The notes under the pieces: model-generated
The model's input: only the letters and a program-made list of their open reading frames with translations
Database searches by the model: none
Told to the model about the DNA's origin: nothing
NCBI RefSeq assembly: GCF_024662015.1
Contig: NZ_CP102480.1
Coordinates: forward strand, 2,936,001-3,000,000
Origin: Nisaea acidiphila
GTDB lineage: Bacteria > Pseudomonadota > Alphaproteobacteria > Thalassobaculales > Thalassobaculaceae
DNA: 64,000 nt
Direction of reading: 5' to 3'
Shown here: positions 48,446 to 56,697 of the stretch, piece by piece
How the letters are laid out: each line of letters starts with the position of its first letter
Numbering within the stretch: the stretch's first letter is position 1
Translations under genes and position numbers: made by a program

Positions 48446-49333
48446 TTACCCCGCGAGATGTTCTCTGAAATGCGCCACCGTGCGCTCCCAGGCGATTTTC
48501 GCCTGCGTCTCGTCGTAGCGCGGCGTCGAGTTGTTATGAAAGCCGTGCTTGGTGCCGGGATAGACGAACATCCGGTAATCGACACCGTTCGCCTTCAGCG
48601 CGGCTTCGTATTCATCCTTGCCGGCATTGATGCGCGGGTCCTCCTCGGCATACTGGACCATCATCGCCGCCTTGATGTTGGGGACATCCGCCGCCTCCGG
48701 TGAGCGCCCGTAGAACGGCACCCCGGCGGCGAGATCCGCCCCCATCTCGGTCGCGAGCCAGTTCGTCACGCCGCCGCCGAAACAGAACCCGGTGGCGCCC
48801 AGCTTCCCATTCGAAAGCGGATGGTCCTTCAGGAACTTCGCGCCGTTCAGCAGATCGACCATCAGCTTGTCCCGGTCGAGACTGCGCTGCATGACCTTGC
48901 CGTCATCGTCGTTGCCCGGATAGCCGCCGAGCGGCCAGAGCCCGTCCGGCGCGAAGGCGAGGAAGCCCTCGACGGCCGCGCGCCGCGCCACGTCCTCGAT
49001 ATGCGGGTTCAGCCCGCGGTTTTCATGGATCACCAGCACGGCAGGGAACGGCCCCGAGCCGGCCGGCTGGACAAGGTAGCCGCGCATCTCCTCCTCGCCG
49101 TTGCCGCCCGGAGAGTCGTAAAGCTCGTAGGTCGCCTTGATGCGCGGGTCGGTGAAGGAGACGGTCTGGGCCGCCGCATAGTCCGGCAGCAGGGCCTGCG
49201 CCATCGCAAGGCCGGAGCCCCCGACCACAGCCATGGCCGCCGCCCGCCTCAGGAACTCGCGCCGCTCCATCCCGGAATGGCAATACTCGTCGTAAAGCGC
49301 GTAGATCTTCGGATCGATTTTCTGCTCGTCCAT
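48446..49333 (-). CDS. Dienelactone hydrolase family protein with Tat signal
   Basis: This 295-residue protein has a twin-arginine export signal (RREFLRRAAAMAVVGGSG, about residues 24-41) and an alpha/beta hydrolase domain. The nucleophile is Cys in GFCFGGG; the likely Asp is in EEDPRI and the His in KHGFHN. Dienelactone hydrolase relatives open lactone or ester substrates. Periplasmic location is implied by the signal. It sits convergent to the LysR regulator, 13 bp away. Confidence 0.88.
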   Translation of the reverse strand: MDEQKIDPKIYALYDEYCHSGMERREFLRRAAAMAVVGGSGLAMAQALLPDYAAAQTVSFTDPRIKATYELYDSPGGNGEEEMRGYLVQPAGSGPFPAVLVIHENRGLNPHIEDVARRAAVEGFLAFAPDGLWPLGGYPGNDDDGKVMQRSLDRDKLMVDLLNGAKFLKDHPLSNGKLGATGFCFGGGVTNWLATEMGADLAAGVPFYGRSPEAADVPNIKAAMMVQYAEEDPRINAGKDEYEAALKANGVDYRMFVYPGTKHGFHNNSTPRYDETQAKIAWERTVAHFREHLAG

Positions 49334-49449
49334 TTCCCTGCCTCCCTCCGGCCGGTTGTGCTTGTTGGAGGGAAATAGCGTGCGGCGGCACACTGGAAAG
49401 GGTGGGCTCTTGCACCCATCTGGCTGCTGGAGACGTCCATGCCAATTCT

Positions 49450-50721
49450 TTAATTTTCTGTTTTTATTTGAAATCCTGGAAATATTAATTGGCGGGAAAG
49501 TTGAATTCTATCCGTTGGTTTTAATTTGGCAGCATTCCTTTTTAGTTTTCCTGATGGCGTTATGATCTCAATCGCGTTCTCGCGGTGGAGAAACATCAGG
49601 GATTCGGCAATTTGATCGAGGCGAGCTGCGGTGTCGTTCGCGATAAGAGTCTGAAAAGTCTCAAATGTTATGGGTCCGTGGCTGTCCTGTGACTCCACTT
49701 TTTCAGGTATTTCATTTATCAGAGCTGTCTCCATGCTCATTTCTGCATTGTGATCAAATTCGAAATCAAAAGGCAGGCTGTCTTCCCAGTGCGGGTCAAA
49801 ACCGAGCATTCGCAGCCCTGCTTTGCCTTGATGGAGAGAGGCGTTCTGCAGAGCCCAATGGCTTGAAGTCATGACATTTCTAGCTGTTGGGTGTTTTGAA
49901 AGATGAATAAGCCAGAGATCTCTGCCTGCCTGCGCAGATCGAATGAAGAATGGTGTGAAAAATGGTGCGCGTGTAACTGCTCGAATATGCTGTATCATTA
50001 ATCTCTGTACTAAGTACCTATGTTCGCGAATGCCTTTTGTTTTTAAGAATTTTATTATTTGAAATTCTGTGAGTTCAATCGGTGCAACGGCCTTTAGGAA
50101 GGATGCGTTATTCGACATGTAGTCGATCAACCAGTCTATGGCGAAAGTAAGAATGATCTCTGAGCGCGGTAATTGATCTAGTATTTTTCTGCAAATAGTG
50201 AGCGGTACGTCCTTGTATCCGTATTGGTCTAGTAGAAAGATAGTTCTTCCGGCTCTAGATCGACTTGATATATCTGATAATATTTGTTCGTAGTGCTGGG
50301 AAAAATCGCCATTTATCAAATGAATTTTTTTGTTTAATTGATGTATTTGATCAGAGTTGTTGATCTCATTTTTGAGATAGGCGATTGCGTTTTCCGATTT
50401 GTCGATGAAATAAAAATTTGCGTCGATATGAAGCTTTTTTATACGGTTGCGGTTTATTTCCTTTTCAGCCGCAGAGATAGAACCAAGCATAATCATCGGA
50501 GTGCCTGGCACCTGAGATCCGTCAGGTGATTGGAAGGCTCCTCCGCCACAAAATCCGTCGACCAAGGAGATTTGGAGCCGTTCGGTGCGGGGATCTCTGA
50601 CCACCGCTCTAAAATATTCAGCTAGATAATGACTTAGAAGATTTAGCTTGGCCGCACTATGTGACTGTAGAGGTGGTGGCTTGTTGCCGACGACCCACTC
50701 AAAGTTGTCAATCTCTTTCAT
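49450..50721 (-). CDS. tcmP: Three-Cys-motif partner protein TcmP
   Basis: This 423-residue protein matches the TcmP pattern: an N-terminal region (SHSAAKLNLLSHYLAEYF), a methyltransferase-like start LVDGFCGGGAFQ (about residues 52-63), a middle block with TIFLLDQYGY and a C-terminal winged-helix-like part. The family is named for its constant pairing with a three-cysteine protein, which is encoded 36 bp upstream in the same operon. Biochemical function is unknown; such pairs are scattered in mobile regions and have been considered as possible defence or nucleic-acid-modifying systems. Codon use is AT-rich. Confidence 0.85.
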   Translation of the reverse strand: MKEIDNFEWVVGNKPPPLQSHSAAKLNLLSHYLAEYFRAVVRDPRTERLQISLVDGFCGGGAFQSPDGSQVPGTPMIMLGSISAAEKEINRNRIKKLHIDANFYFIDKSENAIAYLKNEINNSDQIHQLNKKIHLINGDFSQHYEQILSDISSRSRAGRTIFLLDQYGYKDVPLTICRKILDQLPRSEIILTFAIDWLIDYMSNNASFLKAVAPIELTEFQIIKFLKTKGIREHRYLVQRLMIQHIRAVTRAPFFTPFFIRSAQAGRDLWLIHLSKHPTARNVMTSSHWALQNASLHQGKAGLRMLGFDPHWEDSLPFDFEFDHNAEMSMETALINEIPEKVESQDSHGPITFETFQTLIANDTAARLDQIAESLMFLHRENAIEIITPSGKLKRNAAKLKPTDRIQLSRQLIFPGFQIKTEN

Positions 50722-50757
50722 TCTTCTGCCATAGCGAATATGACAGCTCAGATCAAG

Positions 50758-51519
50758 TCAGGATCGTGCGAACATTTCGGACATGGGTTTTTTCATTCGG
50801 TGAACCGGAAAGCCGTCCCAGATCTCTCCATCAAGGGTTCTGCCGCCAGATTTAGGGCGTGGACCGCCCCACTGCTTGAAGAAGAAGGAGACGTCTTGCC
50901 TTAAGCATTGATCTCGCAGTTCTCTAGCCCATTTCGGATCCATCGGGCGTGCTTTGGGGCCGCTTTCACCTCCTACAATTGCCCAAGCAATCCCGCCTAA
51001 ATTGACTTTGCCGATAGGCCCAAGCAATGGTTCGAAAGATACGAAACGAATAGATGCGTTTGCTTGTTTCAAATGCTCGATGCGACTTGAGTGTTCTCGA
51101 TCTTCAACAGATACCCCAAGCCATATGTGATCCGGTGCGACTGATTCTTGATATCTCTGATTTATGTATTTCCGAAGTAGTGAGCTGCGTTTTGTAAGAA
51201 CTTGGAATACGTGCTGATCGGCAGATTCCATAGTCTCAAATACGGAGTTGATATATGAAACCGGTACATCTTTATGAAATAGATCGCTCATTGAATTCAC
51301 AAAAATGAGCCTTGGCTTCTTCCAGCGCAGGGGCTGCTCTAACCTATCTGGCCATAAGCGCAGATCGAAGCCCTGTTCATATGGATGCCCGTCAATTCCG
51401 CGCCATCGCTCAGCGAACCGTGACGCATAACAATTGTCGCAACCCGGACCGATTTTCGTGCAACCGGTTACCGGATTCCAAGTGGCGTCTGTCCATTCAA
51501 TCTCTGATGCTTGAGCCAT
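50758..51519 (-). CDS. Three-Cys-motif (phage Gp37/Gp68-like, DUF5131) protein
   Basis: This 253-residue protein starts with a cysteine motif at Cys20, Cys27 and Cys30 (GCTKIGPGCDNCYA; CX6CX2C), recalling an iron-sulfur binding loop in radical-SAM-like proteins. Other conserved pieces are PRLIFVNSMSDLFH, VLTKR, LGVSVED and WAIVGGESG. The family is found in phages and mobile elements. AAGGTG lies close before the ATG. It is the partner of TcmP. No substrate is known. Confidence 0.87.
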   Translation of the reverse strand: MAQASEIEWTDATWNPVTGCTKIGPGCDNCYASRFAERWRGIDGHPYEQGFDLRLWPDRLEQPLRWKKPRLIFVNSMSDLFHKDVPVSYINSVFETMESADQHVFQVLTKRSSLLRKYINQRYQESVAPDHIWLGVSVEDREHSSRIEHLKQANASIRFVSFEPLLGPIGKVNLGGIAWAIVGGESGPKARPMDPKWARELRDQCLRQDVSFFFKQWGGPRPKSGGRTLDGEIWDGFPVHRMKKPMSEMFARS

Positions 51520-51660
51520 AGAATCACCTTGAGTGTGTTCTAGTTTTGTTCGTGTTGTGCGTCAATATGATTTCTGTGTCTCTATCAACAATTGCACTGA
51601 TCCCAAATGCAATTAGTGTCGAGCTCCGGCGATAAAGCTCTGTACCCGCGAGGAAACAGC

Positions 51661-52098
51661 ATGGCCCATACAATCCACATCCTGAACGGCCCGAACCTGA
51701 ACAAGCTCGGGAAGCGGGAGCCGGCGATCTACGGCTCGATCACGCTGGAGACCATCGAGGGCTGGTGCCGGGAGGCCGCGAAGGGGCCGCTGGAGTTCAA
51801 GCAGAGCAATCACGAGGGCACGCTGGTCGACATGATCCAACAGGCCGAGGACGAGGCGGACGGGCTGATCATCAATCCGGCGGGCCTCAGCTTCCAGTCG
51901 GTGCCGTTGTTCGATGCGCTGAAGATCTTCGCGGGGCCGAAGATCGAGCTGCATATCTCCAACATCCATGCCCGCGACGAGTTGCACCGGCACTCGATCA
52001 TGTCCTCGGCGGTGACCGGCGTGATCTGCGGCCTCGGCGCGCGCGGCTACGTGACGGCGCTCGCGGCGATGTACGATTTGCTGGAAGCGAAGGACTAG
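51661..52098 (+). CDS. Type II 3-dehydroquinate dehydratase (AroQ)-like protein with altered active site
   Basis: This 145-residue protein has the type II dehydroquinase framework: ILNGPNLNKLGKREPAIYG (with Arg and catalytic Tyr), INPAG, ELHISNIHARDELHRHS and a C-terminal GVICGLGARGYVTAL. The segment that reads THTS in standard enzymes reads SFQS here, so the active-site His has become Phe. AGGA lies 6 nt upstream of the ATG. It may be a divergent paralogue acting on a related substrate or weakly active; the housekeeping enzyme could lie elsewhere. Confidence 0.85.
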   Translation: MAHTIHILNGPNLNKLGKREPAIYGSITLETIEGWCREAAKGPLEFKQSNHEGTLVDMIQQAEDEADGLIINPAGLSFQSVPLFDALKIFAGPKIELHISNIHARDELHRHSIMSSAVTGVICGLGARGYVTALAAMYDLLEAKD

Positions 52099-52109
52099 AT
52101 AGCGGCGGA

Positions 52110-52139
52110 CCGCCCCTCCCGTTGTTCCTGAAGGGGCGG
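52110..52139. terminator. Hairpin between convergent genes
   Basis: An 8-bp GC-rich stem (52110-52117 with 52132-52139) with a 14-nt loop lies between the AroQ-like gene and the outer-membrane protein gene. It has no T tract, so termination is uncertain. Confidence 0.4.
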
Positions 52140-52156
52140 CGTTCGAGGCCAGAGGC

Positions 52157-53314
52157 CTAGAACATGTAGGTCACGCCGAGACGGGCGCTCCAGCTCGCGC
52201 CGAGGCGGGTGCCGTTGACCCGCTCATAGAGCGGCAGGCCGGCTTCCGCGCCGACGCGCAGGCCGTTGCCCGGAGTGATGTTGAAGCCGAGCAGGCCGCC
52301 GATCCGCTCGCTGCCGTAATTGTCCGGATTGGCGCCGATGGCAGCCCCGCTGATGTTCGGGTCCTGGCCGTGCACCACGTCCTCGGTGCGGGCAACGAGC
52401 CGACCGGTCGCCTGGAACCAGTCGGTGACGCGGTAGCCGAGCCAGCCGGTCACGTGGTGGATGTTGCCGAGCCGGTAATCCTCCGAGTTCTCCGACTGCA
52501 TCCGCAGCACCGCCTTGTACTGGGCGCCCCAGGAGAGTTTGCCGGACGCGCCGGTATAGGTGAGGCCCGGCAGGAAATCGACGGTGCCGGAACCGAGTTG
52601 CATGCCGTAAGGCAGCCGGCGGGTCATATACATGCCGTTCGCCATCAGCATGCGGCCGGTCTCCTCGATGCTCCCCGTCGGCAGGCTGACGGCACCGACG
52701 GCGATGATCCGATGACCTCCGCTGCGATAGAGTGTGTAGGTCCCGCCGACTTTCACGTCGCCGAGGCCGGAGCTGTCGGCGCTGTTCTCGCCGAGCCGTG
52801 TGCTGCCGGACATGCCGGAGAAGGTGACCATGGTCATCTCCTTCTCGACATAGGGCACCATCGCCATCACACCGAAATCGTCGGTGACGCCGTACATTGC
52901 GCTCACCATGGCCATCCGCGTGGTCATCTCGGTGGGCACCATGCGGACGGTTGCGGGCGGGGCGAAGGGATTGGCGACGGAGGTCGCGGCTTCCTCCGGC
53001 GAGATCCCGTCGCTGCCCCGGAGCAGCTCGTCCATCTTCATTTCCATTACCCGGGCGCCGAGCATGAAGCGGCCTTTCATCGGCGAGCGGGCGCCCATGA
53101 CGCCGATCGGGAGCGGATGCCCGTGGCTGTCCATGGCCATGCCGTGACCGTGGTTCATCGTGCCGTCGCCGGAGGCTTCGTGCATGTGTCCGGTCGTCTG
53201 GTGATTGTGCGTGCCGTGGCCGCTCTGCTGAGCGCCGGCCAGATGGACGGAGCCTGCGATCACGGCCGCAGCGGCGCCTGCCCGCAGGAGAGAGAGTCTG
53301 AGAATCTTTGCCAT
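52157..53314 (-). CDS. His/Met-rich outer-membrane transporter-like protein
   Basis: This 385-residue protein has a signal peptide (cleaved near LAGAQQ, about residue 28), a mature N-terminus very rich in His and Met (about residues 32-70; HGTHNHQTTGHMHE and similar), then a beta-barrel-like body ending GVTYMF. The barrel resembles the Phenol_MetA_deg/transporter family of outer-membrane proteins. The His/Met tail suggests binding of Cu or another soft metal. The genes upstream encode a DUF2946-like protein and a cation ATPase, which fits a metal-homeostasis group. Confidence 0.78.
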   Translation of the reverse strand: MAKILRLSLLRAGAAAAVIAGSVHLAGAQQSGHGTHNHQTTGHMHEASGDGTMNHGHGMAMDSHGHPLPIGVMGARSPMKGRFMLGARVMEMKMDELLRGSDGISPEEAATSVANPFAPPATVRMVPTEMTTRMAMVSAMYGVTDDFGVMAMVPYVEKEMTMVTFSGMSGSTRLGENSADSSGLGDVKVGGTYTLYRSGGHRIIAVGAVSLPTGSIEETGRMLMANGMYMTRRLPYGMQLGSGTVDFLPGLTYTGASGKLSWGAQYKAVLRMQSENSEDYRLGNIHHVTGWLGYRVTDWFQATGRLVARTEDVVHGQDPNISGAAIGANPDNYGSERIGGLLGFNITPGNGLRVGAEAGLPLYERVNGTRLGASWSARLGVTYMF

Positions 53315-53442
53315 GGTTTCCTCTCATGGTCGGATTGGTCGAACGGACAGACTTCGGCGCCCGGCGCTGCTGCGCGGGCGGTCCGGGACTGTCGCGGGAT
53401 GTCTGAGAGGGGGCGTGAGGGCGGCTCGGGGGCCGCGTCAGG

Positions 53443-53865
53443 TCACGCCGTCAGGTTCGGCGGGGCGCGGGCCCTGAGGCTGCTGGCAAAATGCGGAGTG
53501 CGCGGGCGTTCGGGTTCGGTAAACCGGACGAGCGGCAGAGCCGTTGCCGTCAGCTCTGCAACGGGAAGGAGATTTTGCGGTGCGAGGACCCCGCCTGCGA
53601 GGCTGCAATAGATGCAGTCGGGACGTGCGGCGGAGGTCGGTGCCTCGTCGCCCTCCGTGACGATGTTCCCGTTCTCGTCGAGCGAGATCTGCACGAGGCC
53701 TTTCGGCGTGCAGATTATCGCCGTGCGGAACGGGTCTCCCGCAGCCTCGACGCTCCCGGCCACCTGGTACGAGGCGAAAAGCGTCGGGACCAGGAGCTGG
53801 AGCGTCAGGCAGAGAACGAGGAGCCGTGCCAGGACGGTGCGGCTATGGGCACTCACGCAACGCAT
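53443..53865 (-). CDS. DUF2946-like secreted protein
   Basis: This 140-residue protein has an N-terminal hydrophobic segment (about residues 12-32), a Cys in ICTPKG and a CIYC pair near residue 85, followed by a hydrophobic stretch and a basic, Pro-rich tail. This layout fits DUF2946, small envelope proteins often next to copper genes. It is 128 bp upstream of the His/Met-rich outer-membrane gene on the same strand. Confidence 0.65.
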   Translation of the reverse strand: MRCVSAHSRTVLARLLVLCLTLQLLVPTLFASYQVAGSVEAAGDPFRTAIICTPKGLVQISLDENGNIVTEGDEAPTSAARPDCIYCSLAGGVLAPQNLLPVAELTATALPLVRFTEPERPRTPHFASSLRARAPPNLTA

Positions 53866-53963
53866 GGCGACCCCTTACGGGAAGTATGTCTTTGTAACAA
53901 GGAGCAGCTTGTCGCAGCCGGGTCCGGACAGGGAAGTTGTGCCGGTGCGGAGACCCCCGCGAA

Positions 53964-56594
53964 TTATTTCGCTGCCCGAACCCCTCGCCGGCGGCGGTGT
54001 GAGAATTTATGCGCCTCCTCGATCACAAGTAGCAGCAGCGACACGCCCAGCAGCATCAGCCACTCGGAGACAGCGACCGGATGCAGCGACAGCACGTCCG
54101 AGAGCCACGGCACATGCGTCGCGCCGATATGGACCGCCTGCGCGACGGGGACAGCGAGCACCAGGAAGGGATTGCCCCAGAAGCGGATCCGGAAGAGCGA
54201 GCGGGTTTCCGAGCGGCTGGAGAGGGCGTGGATATTGCCGAACAGGATCATCAGCATCAGCGTGAGGTTGCGGGCGTCTTCCGTGCTGCGTCCGCTTTCG
54301 ATCAGCCAGTCGAAGACGAAGAAGGCGAGCAGGCCCATCGCGGTCCCGGTGATCAGCACATGCTCGATGATACGGCGCTCGAAGATTGGCTCGTCCGGCC
54401 GTCTGGGCGGGCGGCTGAGCTCGTTCCCCTCCTTCGGTTCGAAGGCGAGCGCTACGTCCTGGAGGCCGTTGGCGATCAGGTTCAGCCAGAGCAGCTGGAC
54501 GGCGACGAGGGGCATCGGCAGACCCGCCAGAACGGTCAGGAAGAACAGCAGCAGGGCGGAGAAGCCGGTCGCGATCAGCAGTGCGATAACCTTGCGGATA
54601 TTGCCGTAGACGACACGGCCCTGTTCGACGCCGGCGACGATGGAGGCGAAACGGTCGTCGGCGATGATGAGATCCGCCGCCTCCTTGGCGACGTCGGTGC
54701 CCCGTTTGCCCATAGCCACGCCGACATTGGCGCGGCGCATCGCCGGGGCATCGTTCACGCCGTCCCCGGTGACGGCGACGAAATGACCGGCGCGCATCAG
54801 GGAGTCGACGATCTGCTGTTTCTGCAGCGGCTCGATCCGGGCGAAGACCCGCGCGGGCCGAATGAGTGTGTCGAGCGCTGCCTGGCCTTCCTGCTCGGAA
54901 CGGCGGAGAGCCGCTCCGGTCACGACCTCGCCGGACAGGTTGCGGATCCCGAGATCGCGGGCGATCGCGGCGGCCGTGCTCGGATGATCGCCGGTGATCA
55001 TGGCGACTTCGATACCGGCGTCCCGGCACTTGTCGACCGCCTCTTTCGCATCCGGGCGCACCGGATCGATCATCGCGACCTGACCGAGGAAGGTCAGGTC
55101 GGAGAGCTGGTCGATAGCACCGGTCGTATGGTCTGTTTCACGCCGTCCCAGCGCGATTACCCGGTAGCCTTGCCGCGCCAATGCTTCCGATTGCGCCTCG
55201 ATGGCGGCCCGGTCGATCGGCACGGCACCGTCCCTTGTCATCATCTGGCTCGACATCGCGGCAAGCTTTTCCGGGCTGCCCTTGACATGCAGACAGGCAC
55301 CGGCGCCGAGCCGGGTCAGGCTGCCGGAGAGGGCCCGTTCGGACTCGTAGGGAATCATCTCGAGCTGGGCCTGCTCGGCGCGTACCTGGCGGAGCGAGAG
55401 GCCGAGCTTCTTGGCCAGGACCAGGAAGGCGACATCGACGATATCCCCATCGGAGGCCCATTCGCCGCCCGCATAGTCGAGATAGCTCTCATTCGCGAAA
55501 ACGCCGGTCAGGCAGATGTCCCGCAGCCGGTGATGCTGCTCCGGCTGGCCGATGCTTCCCGGTCCGACGCCGGACCCCGCCACGTCGAACTCCGCGCCGC
55601 CCGGCAGAACGATCTTCTTGATGGTCAGCTCGTTGACCGTGAGGGTGCCGGTCTTGTCGGAGCAGATGAAGGTACAGGAGCCGAGGGACTCAACCGCGAT
55701 CAGCTTGCGGATGATGACATGCAGATTCGCCATGCGCCCCATGCCGATGGCGAGCGCGACGGTGAGGGCCGCCGGCAGGCCTTCGGGAATGGTCGAGACG
55801 GCGAGACCGATGGACATCATCGCCATTTCGCGCGTGTCGTATCCCCCCACGTGAAGCATCAGCAGGACCAGAGCGAGGATCGAGATCCCGATCCCGCCGG
55901 CGACCTTGTAGGTGAAACGCCGGATGCGGATCATCAGCGGCGGCTCGGACAGCCGCCCCGCGCCGATTTCCTTCGCAATCGAGCCGATTTGCGTCGAGAG
56001 CCCGGTCGCCGTGACGGTACCCATCGCGCGGCCGTGGGTGACCACCGTGCCGGCGAAGCACATGTCGACCCGCTCGGAGATCGGTGCGCCCTCTTCCGGA
56101 GCGGCGGCGGCGTTTTTGGTAACGGCGAGGGATTCGCCGGTCAGGGCGGACTCGTCGATGGCGAGCCCGTGCGCCGTCGCGAGACGAATATCGGCTGGAA
56201 CCTTGTCGCCCGACGTCAGGAGCGCGAGGTCGCCGGGTACGACCTGTTCGATATCGACAGACTGGTCGAAACCGTCCCGCCGTACTCGCGCGGTGCCGCG
56301 CACCATCTTGCGCAGGGCCGAGGCTGATTTCTGCGCCGCATATTCCTGCACCGTCCCGATGACCGCATTGATCAGGAGCACCGCGACGATGAAGACCGCG
56401 CTCGGGATCTGCGCGATGGCGACCGACGCGAGCGCGGCAATGATCAGGATATAAATGAAGGGGCTTAGAAACTGCCGCGCGAACAATACCAGCGGTCCGG
56501 AGAGCTTCGGCTCCGGCAGCCGGTTCGGACCGAATTCTTCAAGCCGGCTGGCTGCCTCTGCGGAAGACAGGCCTTCCGGGTTTTCGATGTCCAT
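53964..56594 (-). CDS. P2-type cation-transporting ATPase
   Basis: This 876-residue pump has an N-terminal cation-ATPase domain, TGES actuator motif (DESALTGESLAV, about residue 150), the membrane motif IPEGLPAALTVALAIGMGRM (about 270-290), the phosphorylated Asp313 in SDKTGTLT, and the hinge VTGDGVNDAPAM. The PEGLP form places it in the P2 group (Ca2+, Na+/K+ or related), not the P1B heavy-metal group, which would have CPC. The ion cannot be fixed from sequence. Confidence 0.92.
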   Translation of the reverse strand: MDIENPEGLSSAEAASRLEEFGPNRLPEPKLSGPLVLFARQFLSPFIYILIIAALASVAIAQIPSAVFIVAVLLINAVIGTVQEYAAQKSASALRKMVRGTARVRRDGFDQSVDIEQVVPGDLALLTSGDKVPADIRLATAHGLAIDESALTGESLAVTKNAAAAPEEGAPISERVDMCFAGTVVTHGRAMGTVTATGLSTQIGSIAKEIGAGRLSEPPLMIRIRRFTYKVAGGIGISILALVLLMLHVGGYDTREMAMMSIGLAVSTIPEGLPAALTVALAIGMGRMANLHVIIRKLIAVESLGSCTFICSDKTGTLTVNELTIKKIVLPGGAEFDVAGSGVGPGSIGQPEQHHRLRDICLTGVFANESYLDYAGGEWASDGDIVDVAFLVLAKKLGLSLRQVRAEQAQLEMIPYESERALSGSLTRLGAGACLHVKGSPEKLAAMSSQMMTRDGAVPIDRAAIEAQSEALARQGYRVIALGRRETDHTTGAIDQLSDLTFLGQVAMIDPVRPDAKEAVDKCRDAGIEVAMITGDHPSTAAAIARDLGIRNLSGEVVTGAALRRSEQEGQAALDTLIRPARVFARIEPLQKQQIVDSLMRAGHFVAVTGDGVNDAPAMRRANVGVAMGKRGTDVAKEAADLIIADDRFASIVAGVEQGRVVYGNIRKVIALLIATGFSALLLFFLTVLAGLPMPLVAVQLLWLNLIANGLQDVALAFEPKEGNELSRPPRRPDEPIFERRIIEHVLITGTAMGLLAFFVFDWLIESGRSTEDARNLTLMLMILFGNIHALSSRSETRSLFRIRFWGNPFLVLAVPVAQAVHIGATHVPWLSDVLSLHPVAVSEWLMLLGVSLLLLVIEEAHKFSHRRRRGVRAAK

Positions 56595-56697
56595 TTGAGG
56601 GAACTCCGGCGTTGCCCGAGACGGTGCTCATCATATACCGCATCGCACAAAGGCCGGAATTGATCTGGTGCAATTTTGCTGCCGGAGAGGTTCGGTC

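Larger units (their letters stand above)
49440..51640. other. AT-rich two-gene island
   Basis: Base composition drops visibly compared with both flanks (many AT runs, codons ending in A or T). It holds TcmP and the three-Cys DUF5131 protein on the minus strand. No transposase, integrase, tRNA or clear terminal repeats are seen at the edges, so the means of acquisition is unknown. Horizontal transfer is the best explanation for composition and content. Confidence 0.75.

Noticed and set aside
49334-51660. An insertion sequence or integrase-borne element around the TcmP island
   Set aside because: No transposase, integrase, inverted terminal repeats or tRNA target could be seen at either edge.
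53964-56594. Copper-exporting P1B ATPase, suggested by the His/Met-rich neighbour
   Set aside because: The transmembrane motif is PEGLP, not CPC/CPH, and no N-terminal metal-binding CXXC domain is present.
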